This document shows positions 24,691-34,080 of a stretch of DNA of 64,000 bases, piece after piece. Source of the DNA: an uncultured Pseudomonadota bacterium (GTDB taxonomy: Bacteria > Pseudomonadota > Alphaproteobacteria > RF32 > CAG-239). The notes beneath the pieces were generated by a model, which saw nothing but the letters and a program-made list of their open reading frames with translations, did not search any database and was not told where the DNA came from. The DNA is taken from contig CAMRWU010000003.1 in NCBI GenBank assembly GCA_947054505.1, positions 1 through 64,000 of the forward strand, in the 5' to 3' direction. The first letter of the stretch is position 1, and every line of letters begins with the position of its first letter. The position numbers and the translations under genes are program-made.

Positions 24691-26757
24691 ATGTCTCAAA
24701 ATTCTTTTCAAGGTGTTCGTAAAAAAGATGGCAACACCGAATTCAGTGTCTATTCTCCACGGGCAGAAAAACTGGAGCTATGCCTGTTTTCCGATGATGA
24801 AAAGCACGAAACCCGTGTTGAAATGCAAAAAGATGAAAATGGTTTTTGGCACGCGGAAGTGAATGGTCATTTAGAAGGGCAAAAGTACGGATACCGCAGT
24901 TATGGCCGCTATGATCCTGATAACGGTTTGTTTTTCAATCCGGCCAAACTTTTGGTCGATCCTTATGCTTTTGAATTGACGCGCAGTCTGCATAACTTGA
25001 GCAATCAGGAAAAAGAAACGTTGCTGGGGAATAATGAGTTGGATTCCGCTTCCGTAGCACCCAAGAGTGTCATCCGTTTTCTTGATAAGGAACAGCTGGC
25101 AAAAGATTATCCGTTTTTATACCGCAAACCAGAATTAGAATGGCGGAATACGCATATTTACGAATTGCATGTCGGCAATTTTTCCGCTCGGCATCCTGAT
25201 ATTCCGGAGACTGAACGCGGAAAATTGTCTGCAGTGGCCCAAACGGTTAATTATTTCAAAGCTCTGAGTTATAATCAAATAGAACTGATGCCGCTGACAC
25301 CGACAATGGCAGATTGGCAACTGGAGCAGGAAAGGGGATTGTCTGACCAATGGGGCTATAATCCTATAAATCATCATGCCATTGATCCCCGCTATGGAAC
25401 GATTTATGACTTTTTGGCTGTTGTCAACGAACTTCACGCTAATGGTATTGAGGTTAGTCTGGATATGGTTTTCAATCATACCGGAGAGTTCGGCAAAGAT
25501 GCTTTTCTTTTATCATACAAAGGCTTGGCTCCTGAGGCGTATTATCGTGTCAGTCCCGAAGACGGTCGTAGTTTTGTAAATACGACGGGGTGCAAAAATG
25601 GGTTTAATCCCAATAGCGAGCAGGGCAGTCGATTGATTCGTGACAGTCTGATGTTTTTCAGCGATGTGTGCGGTGTTGATGCTTTTCGTTTTGATTTGGC
25701 CGGAGATTGCTCTTTGGATGAGCGTCTGCAATTCAATCCGAACAGTCGTTTTATGCAGGTCGTTAAGGAGGTTGAACAAGCCACAGGAGCCAAAATGAGC
25801 GGAGAGCCGTGGAGCGCTGTCGGTGGTTATTTCTTGGGACAAATGTCAGGGTTGCATGAGTGGAATGATAAGCATGAGAAAACCCTAAAGAAGTTTATTC
25901 GCGGTGAGCACGGGCAGATAGGCGGTCTGGCATATCATCTGGCCGGTAGTGAAACCCGCCGAAAAGTCAATATTTTTACCAAACATGATGGTGCCACCCA
26001 ATATGACTGGGCAACATATTCGGAAAAGAACAATTATGACAATAACGAAAATAATCAGGATGGCACTAATGACAACCATTATAGTCCTTCGGCCAATGAT
26101 GAACAACGTCTGACCAAGACAAAGTCGGCTCATGCTTTAAACACCTTGGCTCGCGGTGTGCCATTAAGTTTGAGCGGCGATGAATTATGGCATAGCCAAA
26201 ACGGCAACAACAATGGCTATGCGCGCAGCTTTCCTCTGCAATGGGAACATTTTACCCCTGCGCAACGAGAACGCTATTTGTTTGAACGCAAAGTCAATGC
26301 TTTTCGTCTTGAGCATCCGGTTTTCAGCAATATTGAAAACGCGTCATCTGCGGTTATGCCAAACGGCAAACCCGAATGGGAATGGATAAATACCGGCGGA
26401 GAACCGATGCAACAAAATGATTGGGACTTTCCCTACAATCGTTTTTTGGGATATGTCCTGAATGGACAAGATAAAGACGGCAAGCGTTTTGATGATGACT
26501 TTTTGGTCTTGGCATCAGGCAACCCCGACGGGCGGATAGATGTTCGTTTACCTCCGGCTCCCAATGGCGGTGAATGGTCGGTAGTGTTTGATACAGCCTT
26601 GCCGACATCAAACAAAGAGAGCGTCAAATATCATGCCGGTGCCGTTTATGCCTTACAGCCGCAAAGTGTGGTCGTGATGACTGTTCGCCGCAAAGCCGAA
26701 CGGCAAAATCAGCGCGGTATGCCGCATTTGATACCAAACAAAAGACGGGAGCGCTAA
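24691..26757 (+). CDS. glgX: glycogen debranching enzyme GlgX (GH13)
   Basis: 688 residues. Hydrolyses alpha-1,6 branches of limit glycogen. An N-terminal CBM48 (about residues 5-95, FSVYSPRAEKLELCLF) is followed by the GH13 barrel. Catalytic regions: LDMVFNHTGE (region I), VDAFRFDLAG with the nucleophile Asp (region II), MSGEPWS with the acid/base Glu (region III); region IV is less regular. DQWGYNPINHHAIDPRYGT is typical for the isoamylase/GlgX subfamily. No other glycogen genes adjoin it; another GH13 enzyme is at 61.5 kb. The C-terminal tail is basic. Confidence 0.88.
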   Translation: MSQNSFQGVRKKDGNTEFSVYSPRAEKLELCLFSDDEKHETRVEMQKDENGFWHAEVNGHLEGQKYGYRSYGRYDPDNGLFFNPAKLLVDPYAFELTRSLHNLSNQEKETLLGNNELDSASVAPKSVIRFLDKEQLAKDYPFLYRKPELEWRNTHIYELHVGNFSARHPDIPETERGKLSAVAQTVNYFKALSYNQIELMPLTPTMADWQLEQERGLSDQWGYNPINHHAIDPRYGTIYDFLAVVNELHANGIEVSLDMVFNHTGEFGKDAFLLSYKGLAPEAYYRVSPEDGRSFVNTTGCKNGFNPNSEQGSRLIRDSLMFFSDVCGVDAFRFDLAGDCSLDERLQFNPNSRFMQVVKEVEQATGAKMSGEPWSAVGGYFLGQMSGLHEWNDKHEKTLKKFIRGEHGQIGGLAYHLAGSETRRKVNIFTKHDGATQYDWATYSEKNNYDNNENNQDGTNDNHYSPSANDEQRLTKTKSAHALNTLARGVPLSLSGDELWHSQNGNNNGYARSFPLQWEHFTPAQRERYLFERKVNAFRLEHPVFSNIENASSAVMPNGKPEWEWINTGGEPMQQNDWDFPYNRFLGYVLNGQDKDGKRFDDDFLVLASGNPDGRIDVRLPPAPNGGEWSVVFDTALPTSNKESVKYHAGAVYALQPQSVVVMTVRRKAERQNQRGMPHLIPNKRRER

Positions 26758-26848
26758 ATTGACGGTAGGATAAGATTCTGCGGGACTTGAGTTTTTTTTC
26801 AAATAATGGTAGATTTTGACATTATCAAACTTTGTTAAAGGAAAAAAT

Positions 26849-27622
26849 ATGTCAAAAGTAATTACAATGATTCCCGTTCGAATGGCATCCACCCGTCTTC
26901 CTAACAAGCCATTGCTTGATATTAACGGAAAAACGCTTATTCAGCATGTTTATGAGCATGTTAAGGCTGCTGTTCCGGGGGATATTGTGATTGCCGCCGG
27001 TGATCAATCCATCATTGACGAAGCTCAGAAATTCGGTGCCCGCGCTATTTTGACGGATCCCAAACTTCCGAGCGGGACAGATCGTATTTCAGCGGCACTG
27101 AACCAAATTGATCCGGAAGGCACAAAATATGATATCGTTGTCAATTTTCAGGGTGATGGAATTAATGTAGATCCCAAAGTCAACCTTGATTTGATTGAGA
27201 TGATCGAACGTACCGATTGCGATATTGCCACTTGTGGTATGGTTTTTAAGGATGGAAAAGATGTTGCCGACCCAAGTATGGTTAAGATTTGTATGGGATT
27301 GCGCGATGGCGAGACGGAAGGGCGTTGTCTGTATTTTACCAGAGCTGCCGCTCCGTTCATTCGTAATCCTGAAAAATGCAACAATCAGGATTATTATCAC
27401 CACATCGGTATTTATGTATTTAAGGCTTCGTCACTGAAAAAAATGGTTTCTTTGCCTGTTGGTGTTTTGGAAGAAAGAGAAGCGTTGGAACAATTGCGCG
27501 CATTGGAAAACGGGATGACCATCCGTGCAAAGTTAATTGAAAATATGAAGCTGATTGATGAAGCACCTGCAGATATCAATACACCGGAAGAATATGCGGA
27601 AGCCTGCAAATGGATTAGATAA
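26849..27622 (+). CDS. kdsB: 3-deoxy-manno-octulosonate cytidylyltransferase (CMP-Kdo synthetase)
   Basis: About 257 residues from the ATG at 26849, which has AAAGGA upstream; an in-frame TTG at 26816 is less likely. Activates Kdo with CTP for attachment to lipid A. The nucleotide-binding start is IPVRMASTRLPNKPLLDINGKTLIQHVYE; NFQGDGINVDP (about residue 100) and the YYHHIGIYVFKASSLKKMVSLP stretch are typical KdsB signatures. Its presence shows a Gram-negative LPS. Followed by a strong terminator. Confidence 0.95.
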   Translation: MSKVITMIPVRMASTRLPNKPLLDINGKTLIQHVYEHVKAAVPGDIVIAAGDQSIIDEAQKFGARAILTDPKLPSGTDRISAALNQIDPEGTKYDIVVNFQGDGINVDPKVNLDLIEMIERTDCDIATCGMVFKDGKDVADPSMVKICMGLRDGETEGRCLYFTRAAAPFIRNPEKCNNQDYYHHIGIYVFKASSLKKMVSLPVGVLEEREALEQLRALENGMTIRAKLIENMKLIDEAPADINTPEEYAEACKWIR

Positions 27623-27632
27623 AACGTTTGTG

Positions 27633-27666
27633 AAAAAAGCCCGCTGATTTGAGCGGGCTTTTTGTT
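27633..27666. terminator. bidirectional terminator between kdsB and the HAD gene
   Basis: AAAAAAGCCCGCT / AGCGGGCTTTTT stem, A-run before and T-run after, so it works for both converging genes. Confidence 0.9.
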
Positions 27667-28331
27667 TATTCAAACGTGGTGTTTTTATATAACCAATTCT
27701 TGAAATCAACAATATCTTTAACTTCCGGTATCCACTTAAGTTCTTCGGGTAAATCTGTTGTAAATTCACAGCGCATACGGACTGGATGTGCCCCGCTGTT
27801 GATAGCCGCTTGTTGATTGTAGATACGATCATCTACCAAAATGGTTTCCTCGGGGTTTAAACCGTATTTTTTATAACATTCTTTCAAGATGTCTTCTTTT
27901 GCGGTGTCGTGCATAAACTTGCCGTGCTGAACACATTCAATTGTTAGAAAATCAGTAACATCGCTCAATAGATTATTTAAAAACTTTTTCTTTGTTTCAA
28001 CATCAAAGGTTGCCGACATTGTAAATTGACGATACCCTTTTTGATTCAATTCTTTTAAAACTTCAATGACATTTGGGTACAAAGGGCGATTGCAAAAGAA
28101 TTCAGGAGAATGGCAAAAATCAGAATCAAGTTCTGTTCCCAATTCAGGATGAGTTTTGAGTTCCAAAGCGCCATATTTCGGGCTGATTGGAAGAACTTTA
28201 GGCAAATCTTCCCATTTGATATCTCCATATTGAGGGGCATATTTTGGGTGCTTGGTCAGAAAGTTAAAATAAGCATAATTAAGGTTAGCCAACACGCCGT
28301 CAACATCCCAAAATATATTTTTTATGATCAT
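27666..28331 (-). CDS. HAD-superfamily hydrolase
   Basis: 221 residues. Motif I is FWDVDGVLA with the DxD pair (residues about 9-11), motif II is MSATF (about 104), and motif IV is ILVDDR (about 163). The cap is a small helical insertion after motif I, as in subclass I phosphatases. Probably a phosphatase of a small phosphorylated metabolite; substrate unknown. Converges on kdsB, and shares the gap at 28.33-28.62 kb with the tRNA-derived repeat. Confidence 0.8.
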   Translation of the reverse strand: MIIKNIFWDVDGVLANLNYAYFNFLTKHPKYAPQYGDIKWEDLPKVLPISPKYGALELKTHPELGTELDSDFCHSPEFFCNRPLYPNVIEVLKELNQKGYRQFTMSATFDVETKKKFLNNLLSDVTDFLTIECVQHGKFMHDTAKEDILKECYKKYGLNPEETILVDDRIYNQQAAINSGAHPVRMRCEFTTDLPEELKWIPEVKDIVDFKNWLYKNTTFE

Positions 28332-28461
28332 AATTTCTCCTGTTTTGCAATTTTATTTGCAAGCAAAGTATCAGATTTAGCCTAAAAAGGCAATTATTTT
28401 TTCATCCGTGTTTTTTTTGTTGTTTTTTCGGGGCGGTATTCTGGTTAAAAAGTAACTCTCA

Positions 28462-28530
28462 AACTCGCTGAAAGCCTTGGAAAATAAAGAAAAACGGCAG
28501 GTTTTTATACCTGCCGCTTGTATTGGTGAT
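28462..28530 (+). repeat. left copy of a 69-bp direct repeat derived from the tRNA-Glu 3' flank
   Basis: 69 bp matching 29393-29461 at all but two positions. It contains a copy of the tRNA terminator hairpin (CGGCAGG/CCTGCCG) and the last seven bases of tRNA-Glu (ATCACCA on the minus strand); the tRNA body is absent. The two copies bound a segment of about 860 bp with a single gene. Confidence 0.85.
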
Positions 28531-28622
28531 GCTTACCTCACAGTTTACGAACTTTATTAGAATAAATTTTAACTTTTTTATTGCACCATTACATAAATTA
28601 CAAGTAATCTAAGGAAGAACTC

Positions 28623-29303
28623 ATGCAAAACGAAGATATTTTATCGAAAATTCAACATGCAGAATTAAAATTTAAAGCAAATAATTATAAAGGCAACTCG
28701 CTTTGTTCTTGTATGGTTGACAAATATGGTGATTTACCGATTTTGCTTTCTGCGCCGCACGCTGTTAAACAAATCAGAAACGGCGAAATTAAAGCACATG
28801 AATTTTATACCGGTGCAATTGTCGAATGTCTGGCAGAACAAATCGGTTGCGCGTGTATAACGAAACAATATTTAATTGAAAATACAACAAATGATGACCC
28901 CAATACTGACAATGCATATTGTTCCTACAAAACGGCTATCAATCAATTTTTGCAAGAGCACGAGATTAAGTTGTTTGTTGATATTCACGGACTTTCAAGC
29001 AATCGTGACAGCATTGTTGATATTTGCATTGATAACGGTAAAAATGTTAACGATATGTCTTTTGTTTCCGACTTACAAAAGTGTATCGAAAATAAATTTG
29101 GAAAAAACACTTGTTCGATAGATAAATATTTTTCGGCTTTTTCCGATAATATTATGAGCAAATGGATTCATTCAAATTTTAATATTTCAGCAATTGAACT
29201 TGAAATAAAAGGTGCTTATCGTTGGTTTGAAGGAGATACAGAAAAACAATCTCTAGATTTATTTATATGTTTAGAAAAATGGCTGACCGATATTTCCTCT
29301 TAA
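28623..29303 (+). CDS. N-formylglutamate amidohydrolase-like protein
   Basis: 226 residues. Motifs fit the FGase family (zinc-dependent, carboxypeptidase-like fold): ILLSAPHAVKQIRNG near residue 40, HEFYTGAIVECLA near 59, LFVDIHGLSSNRD near 117 (the DxHG metal/active-site motif) and ISAIELEI near 195. It would cleave an N-acylated amino acid or a similar amide; the true substrate is not known. The gene is visibly AT-richer than its neighbours and lies alone between two 69-bp direct repeats at a tRNA gene, which suggests acquisition by integration. Ribosome site AAGGAAG before the ATG. Confidence 0.65.
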   Translation: MQNEDILSKIQHAELKFKANNYKGNSLCSCMVDKYGDLPILLSAPHAVKQIRNGEIKAHEFYTGAIVECLAEQIGCACITKQYLIENTTNDDPNTDNAYCSYKTAINQFLQEHEIKLFVDIHGLSSNRDSIVDICIDNGKNVNDMSFVSDLQKCIENKFGKNTCSIDKYFSAFSDNIMSKWIHSNFNISAIELEIKGAYRWFEGDTEKQSLDLFICLEKWLTDISS

Positions 29304-29392
29304 CTGCATTAAGTTATTGAAAAATAATAATATTTTATACAATTAGTTCGTAAAAATTCCCAAAACGCGCATTTTTAAAAAATGAACATTCG

Positions 29393-29461
29393 AACTCGCT
29401 GAAAGGCTTGGAAAATAAAGAAAAACGGCAGGTTTTTATACCTGCCGTTTGTATTGGTGAT
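29393..29461 (+). repeat. right copy of the 69-bp direct repeat, overlapping the end of tRNA-Glu
   Basis: Matches 28462-28530 with two differences. It includes the tRNA-Glu terminator and the encoded CCA end plus the last acceptor-stem bases. Confidence 0.85.
29419..29452 (-). terminator. terminator of tRNA-Glu
   Basis: AAACGGCAGGT / ACCTGCCGTTT hairpin just past the tRNA 3' end on the minus strand, followed by a U-run in the transcript. Confidence 0.85.
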
Positions 29462-29529
29462 CCCAACGGGATTCGAACCCATATTACCACCGTGAAAGGG
29501 TGGTGTCCTAACCATTAGACGATGGGACC
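29455..29529 (-). tRNA. tRNA-Glu (anticodon TTC)
   Basis: 75 nt including an encoded CCA. The acceptor stem GGTCCCA pairs with TGGGATC (one G-U pair); the anticodon loop reads CTTTCAC with anticodon TTC; the T-arm has GGTTCGAATCC. All arms of the cloverleaf can be drawn. Its 3' end is part of a direct repeat, as at common integration sites. Confidence 0.96.
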
Positions 29530-29639
29530 ATCGCTTAAGACAAGAGCATGTATACATGTAAAAAAACAATAGGTCAAGAAAAAAATGATGTTTTTTTTAA
29601 TTTTTTTCTTTACTCAAATTCTAATCATGTCTAGATTAC

Positions 29640-29817
29640 AAATAACAATCTATATTTTGTTTATCATTATGCATTTAGGACGAGCTCCTTTTCGCATAGC
29701 AGTACTAACTTTTTCATTCTTTAAGCCATGAGAGAAGTTGATGAAAATCCGGTTAACTCCATCATTTGTGGTGAAGCCGAAACCTAATCTGTGCTGAAAT
29801 GATCCTCTGACCGAAAT
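29640..29817 (-). pseudogene. possible degraded coding sequence between tRNA-Glu and the deacetylase gene
   Basis: On the minus strand a frame reads GSFQHRLGFGFTTNDGVNRI followed by FINFSHGLKN and a stop at about 29650. The pattern of alternating hydrophobic residues recalls an outer-membrane beta-barrel end, but the only upstream ATG lies inside the terminator hairpin and there is no ribosome site. The rest of 29530-29864 is AT-rich and empty apart from the terminator. Confidence 0.2.
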
Positions 29818-29867
29818 TGAAAAACCTGTCGTTATCCGCTTTTGGCGCAAGAACGACAGGTTTTTTA
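29818..29867 (-). terminator. terminator of the lysS-deacetylase operon
   Basis: AAAACCTGTCGTT / AACGACAGGTTTT stem with a loop of about 18 nt; the minus-strand transcript ends in a U-run. It overlaps the last codons of the deacetylase gene by about 3 bp. Confidence 0.85.
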
Positions 29868-31148
29868 TTGTGGATTGATAACCTGAACGATATCACTAAG
29901 ATGCACCAACTTCAATTTTTTGTCGGGCAGGGTGTCTATCCATTCTTTGAGGGCAGCATAAGTCTGCGTTTTGGGGTGCCCGATAGCAATGGCATAGCCG
30001 TTTTTACGAGCGACATTTTCTGCTTTTGCCAGTTGGCCTAAAATATATTCTTTATTATTATTGTTATCAATAAAGACATGGCGATGGGCGTAGGCAATAC
30101 CGCTTTCTGCGGCGGCTTCCTCCGCGCGGGATTTTGCCGAAGTCTTTGAATCTAAAAAGAATAATCCCCTTTCTTTCAAAACCTCCATAACCGCCAGCAT
30201 TCGGACTTTATCCTCGGTCAGCTTGCTCCCCATATGGTTATTGATACCTTTAACGTCATGAAATTTATCGAGCATTATTTTCAGGTTTTTCTGAATTTCT
30301 CTGGGTGTCATTTTGGTTGTTAAGACATCAGGCGCTGTATCAACCGGATTTTGCGCTTCCATCGGTGTATGAATCATAATTTCATGACCGGCCGCGCGAG
30401 AATGATTAACCTGTTCTTCCAGATTTTTGCCATACGTCAGAAAAGATGCGGTTAGCGGTGCATGCAGACTGATGATATCTTTCGTCCGTATCTGGCTGAT
30501 GCCCATATCGTCAATAACCACGGCCAGAACCGGAAGTTCTCCAAAATACGGTGGCTTACGAACCGGTGTGATATGAAAGGCTTTAACATCTTTATCATAG
30601 ATATGAGTAAATTCGGTATCCGGCTCAATAGTATCTTGTTCAACAAGCAACGAAAATTCATCTTCTCCGATAACATTTTCGGATAAAGGTTCTTCATAAA
30701 GAATGTCCAAAGCCTCTTGATTGAGTTCATCTGCAATAGCCAAAACCTCGGAAACTTTTTGTTCTGAGAAAACTTCTGTCGGTTGCTGTTCCGTATCCGT
30801 TTCGCCAACGATTTGCTGAAGTTTGTCAATCGCGGCTTCTTCTGATTTGACAACAGAAACAGCGCTTTCTTCATATAAAAAGTCATCCGGACGTTTGTCT
30901 TTTGTGCAGATGTCAATGGTATTATCTTTGCAGAACTCTTCCCATGTCAGACTGTCTCCTTTAGGAGATACTTCTTCCATTTGCATTGAAAAGTCTGCTT
31001 CTGGTATAAGCGGCTGACGTTGTTTAAGGTGTCCTTGCCAGCCCAGATATACAAAATATGCTCCGATGCCCATACAGCAAAAACAAACACCCAGCTTCAA
31101 ACCCTGCTGGAAATGTTTGTTTTTGTATATGTGCTTCAAATTTTTCAC
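29865..31148 (-). CDS. divergent polysaccharide deacetylase (YibQ-like)
   Basis: 427 residues. An N-terminal transmembrane anchor (about residues 17-36), then a long acidic linker (about 45-195), then the divergent polysaccharide-deacetylase domain (about 205-420). Family motifs: LAVVIDDMGIS, HEIMIHTPMEAQ, GINNHMGS, FFLDSKTS and IAIGHPKTQTYAAL. Such proteins are NodB-fold enzymes thought to act on cell-envelope glycans; the substrate is not established. It starts 11 bp after the stop of lysS, so it is in the same transcript, an unusual pairing. Confidence 0.85.
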   Translation of the reverse strand: MKNLKHIYKNKHFQQGLKLGVCFCCMGIGAYFVYLGWQGHLKQRQPLIPEADFSMQMEEVSPKGDSLTWEEFCKDNTIDICTKDKRPDDFLYEESAVSVVKSEEAAIDKLQQIVGETDTEQQPTEVFSEQKVSEVLAIADELNQEALDILYEEPLSENVIGEDEFSLLVEQDTIEPDTEFTHIYDKDVKAFHITPVRKPPYFGELPVLAVVIDDMGISQIRTKDIISLHAPLTASFLTYGKNLEEQVNHSRAAGHEIMIHTPMEAQNPVDTAPDVLTTKMTPREIQKNLKIMLDKFHDVKGINNHMGSKLTEDKVRMLAVMEVLKERGLFFLDSKTSAKSRAEEAAAESGIAYAHRHVFIDNNNNKEYILGQLAKAENVARKNGYAIAIGHPKTQTYAALKEWIDTLPDKKLKLVHLSDIVQVINPQ

Positions 31149-31159
31149 GACAATGAGGA

Positions 31160-32632
31160 CTAATCTTTTTTACGCAGAGTAGGGAAAGCGATAACATCGC
31201 GAATAGTTTCGGCATTGGTCAGCAAAATCGCCAGACGATCAATACCCATACCCATACCGCCTGTCGGAGGCAACGCGTTTTCCAGAGCGGTTACATAATC
31301 TTCATCAAGCATCTGAGCTTCATCATCACCGGCTTCGCGAGCAGCAACCTGCGATTCGAAACGTTCACGTTGTTCCAAAGGATTAGACAACTCTGAGTAT
31401 GCACAACCGATTTCCATACCGGCAATATAAGCATCAAAATGTTCAACCAAGCGCGGATTGTCGCGGTGTGTTTTTGCCAGCGGAGAGATGTCGCGCGGCA
31501 TATCCATCACCAAAATCGGTTGAATTAAATGAGCCTCAACTTTTTCATCAAACACTTCCTGTACAACCTTACCCCAAGAAGCGCAGTCATCAGCATCAAC
31601 ACCGACAGACTTTGCCATTGCACGAGCTTCTTCGACAGTTTGAGCCTGCAACAAATCAATTCCGACATATTCCTTAACCAAGTCAACAATGGACTTGCGG
31701 GCAAAACCTTTGGACAAGTCAATTTCCTGACCATTGAAAGTAATGACTTTTGTTCCCAAAACTTTTTCCGCCACATAGGGAATCATATCGGCGAACAAAT
31801 CTGCCATATCATTATAGTCAGCATATGCCTGATAAGCTTCCAACCCCGTAAATTCTGGGTTATGGCTCTTGTCAATACCTTCGTTACGGAAGTTGCGTCC
31901 GATTTCAAACACGCGATCAAAGCCACCGACAACCAAACGTTTGAGGAACAATTCCGGTGCAATACGCAGGTATAAATCCATATCCAATGTGTTGTGGTGA
32001 GTGATAAACGGTTTGGCGTTAGCACCACCCATAATGGAATGAAGCATCGGTGTTTCCACTTCCATAAACTGATGTTCTTCAAACCAGCGACGAATAGCCG
32101 ACGTAATCCGGCAACGTTTTTTGAAGATATCGCGGCTGTCGTCATTCATGATAAAATCGACATAGCGTTGGCGATAACGAGCTTCTACATCGGTCAACCC
32201 GTGGAATTTTTCCGGCAGAGGTTGCAAAGCTTTGGAAATAATATCAAATTTTTCGGCCGCTACGGAAAGTTCACCGCGAGGTGTGCGTCTGACATAGCCG
32301 CTAATGCCGACCAAGTCACCAACGTCGAGATTTTTCAAAATTTCCAAATCCTGCTCGCTGAGATGGTTTTTATGGCAGAATGCCTGAATTTTACCGCTGT
32401 TGTCTTTCACGTCGATAAACATTCCGCTGTTGCGAACGGCCATTGCGCGTCCGGCGATTGTTACCCTGTCTTCAGTATCGGTGCCGGCTTCCAAATCTTT
32501 GTATTTTTCTTGCAATTCAGCGGCAAAATCCGAGGGTTGAAAACGATAAGGATAGGGGTTATATCCGAGTTCTTGTAAAGCATTGAGTTTTGCCAAGCGA
32601 GATTCGCGGTGAATATTAGTTTCAGTAGCCAT
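31160..32632 (-). CDS. lysS: lysyl-tRNA synthetase, class II
   Basis: 490 residues. Charges tRNA-Lys with lysine. N-terminal OB-fold anticodon-binding domain (about residues 55-150, [21 protein letters not shown]), then the class II core with motif 1 ([14 protein letters not shown]), motif 2 ([20 protein letters not shown]) and motif 3 ([13 protein letters not shown] near the C-terminus). Many alphaproteobacteria instead use a class I enzyme, so this is a lineage marker. Ribosome site AGGAATT before the ATG at 32632. The deacetylase gene follows after 11 bp. Confidence 0.96.
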   Translation of the reverse strand: MATETNIHRESRLAKLNALQELGYNPYPYRFQPSDFAAELQEKYKDLEAGTDTEDRVTIAGRAMAVRNSGMFIDVKDNSGKIQAFCHKNHLSEQDLEILKNLDVGDLVGISGYVRRTPRGELSVAAEKFDIISKALQPLPEKFHGLTDVEARYRQRYVDFIMNDDSRDIFKKRCRITSAIRRWFEEHQFMEVETPMLHSIMGGANAKPFITHHNTLDMDLYLRIAPELFLKRLVVGGFDRVFEIGRNFRNEGIDKSHNPEFTGLEAYQAYADYNDMADLFADMIPYVAEKVLGTKVITFNGQEIDLSKGFARKSIVDLVKEYVGIDLLQAQTVEEARAMAKSVGVDADDCASWGKVVQEVFDEKVEAHLIQPILVMDMPRDISPLAKTHRDNPRLVEHFDAYIAGMEIGCAYSELSNPLEQRERFESQVAAREAGDDEAQMLDEDYVTALENALPPTGGMGMGIDRLAILLTNAETIRDVIAFPTLRKKD

Positions 32633-32806
32633 TATAATTCCTGTTTTTTGATTTATATTAAGTTAAACACAATTACTAACCACTATAAAGCCATCAAAAA
32701 AAAATTCAATATTTTTATCATTTTTTGTAGCCAAAAAGTGTTTTAGAGTCTATAATAAGCTTAGAATCAATTGTGGAGGATAAAGATAGGATCGCGGAGA
32801 GTAAAT

Positions 32807-34039
32807 ATGTTTGAAGATTTGAAAGAGAGAATAAATAAAGCTAAAAAGATCTTAAAATCTAACAAAGCAGCCCAAAAAGCGGCCAACCGAGTGAAAGTGG
32901 CTACTCTAGCCGGTGTGGCTACGGTTGCAGGGACTTTTAACCATAGCGACAATTCCGTTTCGGCCACCAATAGCCGTCAAGAGATTCTTACCGACAAGGT
33001 TTTTAATATATCAGAAAATCCGTCAGACAGTATCGTGGAAGCCTTGCCGGAAACGGACGGTCTAGCGGTGGAAGTTTCTGCTGGACGGACAAAATCAACT
33101 CTGCAATCACCGTGGAACATTGTTTCTTTCCGTGAATCCGCCGGCGAAGACAATCCGATAGGTTGCATCTCTCCCAATGGATTGTATTACGGGTATTTGC
33201 AGTGCAATAAATTTAATATGGAAAATGTCTTGCATATGGGATTGTTGCTGGGAGGCGATTATGAAAAATTTGCCTTGCAATTCTATGACACAGAGAAAGG
33301 CGGTTTTGATAAGGCTGTTGCCGCATTAAAAGAGGCTTATGCTCAGAGTGGTAATATCGCTCTGGTTTCGGGAAGTAAAACCAGAAAGGCGCTGGCTTCA
33401 TATGTTGTCAATACGAATAAACTGCAAAAGATGGTCAAGGCGGCAGGCTTGGGAGAAGATAAAGAGCTCTTCTTGAATCTGCAACAAACATATGGAAATA
33501 TTTGTTATTGGGATCATGCCGGTGGTCGCAAAATTGAGAAACTTTTGAACCAAAAAGGTATTGATATAAAAGACGTCGATCCGGCGATTATCGGTATGTT
33601 TGAACAACATATGATTGCTACCGGCAATGCCACGGGTATTATGAGTTTTCTGAAAAATAAAAACATAAGACAGGAATACTTAAACAGCGATACCTGTGTG
33701 ACCGATTTTAAACGTTTTCCGAGAACAATTTGCGACACACCGACCCAAATAAAAGAGAATTTAGGCGCAAACAATAATGAAACCGCAAGACATATAGCCG
33801 AGATGGTCTCTGGTGAAGACAGACTCAAAGAATGTCTAAGAACCGGCATGGACTGGGGGATGCATCAAGGGCAAGAATTTGCTAAAACCAATACGACAGA
33901 AAGAGCGGACAGCGCTCAGCAACGTTCTGATAGCATAATATTCCGCCCCGTGAGTGAGGAAAACATTCACGCGACAATAACAAAGAAATCGGGCAATTTG
34001 TCTCAAATAGCTTTTTATCGGGGACAAAAGCAATATTAG
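32807..34039 (+). CDS. hypothetical protein, possibly lysozyme/transglycosylase-like
   Basis: About 410 residues from the ATG at 32807, which has GGAGAG upstream; an in-frame TTG at 32771 is less likely. A TATAAT at 32751-32756 is a probable -10. The first 35 residues are lysine-rich, followed by a short Ala/Val/Thr-rich segment (KVATLAGVATVAGTF), not a clean signal peptide. Residues about 100-125 (IVSFRESAGEDNPIGCISPN then GLYYGYLQ) resemble the catalytic E-S-x-G...G-x-x-Q pattern of lytic transglycosylases, and the following 200 residues are helical. That is a weak similarity. Otherwise unrecognised. It ends 32 bp before a terminator that overlaps the lexA promoter. Confidence 0.6.
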   Translation: MFEDLKERINKAKKILKSNKAAQKAANRVKVATLAGVATVAGTFNHSDNSVSATNSRQEILTDKVFNISENPSDSIVEALPETDGLAVEVSAGRTKSTLQSPWNIVSFRESAGEDNPIGCISPNGLYYGYLQCNKFNMENVLHMGLLLGGDYEKFALQFYDTEKGGFDKAVAALKEAYAQSGNIALVSGSKTRKALASYVVNTNKLQKMVKAAGLGEDKELFLNLQQTYGNICYWDHAGGRKIEKLLNQKGIDIKDVDPAIIGMFEQHMIATGNATGIMSFLKNKNIRQEYLNSDTCVTDFKRFPRTICDTPTQIKENLGANNNETARHIAEMVSGEDRLKECLRTGMDWGMHQGQEFAKTNTTERADSAQQRSDSIIFRPVSEENIHATITKKSGNLSQIAFYRGQKQY

Positions 34040-34047
34040 AATAGCTC

Positions 34048-34080
34048 TTGACAATGTTAAAAAAAGAACTAAAGTAGAAC
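34048..34080 (+). promoter_or_regulatory. lexA promoter with overlapping LexA operator
   Basis: -35 TTGACA (34048-34053), 16 bp, -10 TAAAGT (34070-34075). GAACTAAAGTAGAAC (34066-34080) is the reverse complement of GTTC-N7-GTTC, the alphaproteobacterial LexA box, and covers the -10. This indicates that LexA represses its own gene and is released on DNA damage. Confidence 0.8.

Noticed and set aside
29650..29850. Minus-strand open frame taken as an intact small gene
   Set aside because: Its only ATG lies within the terminator of the neighbouring operon and there is no ribosome site; kept only as a low-confidence remnant.
31994..32578. Plus-strand open frame of 194 residues
   Set aside because: Entirely antisense to lysS, whose motifs are unambiguous.
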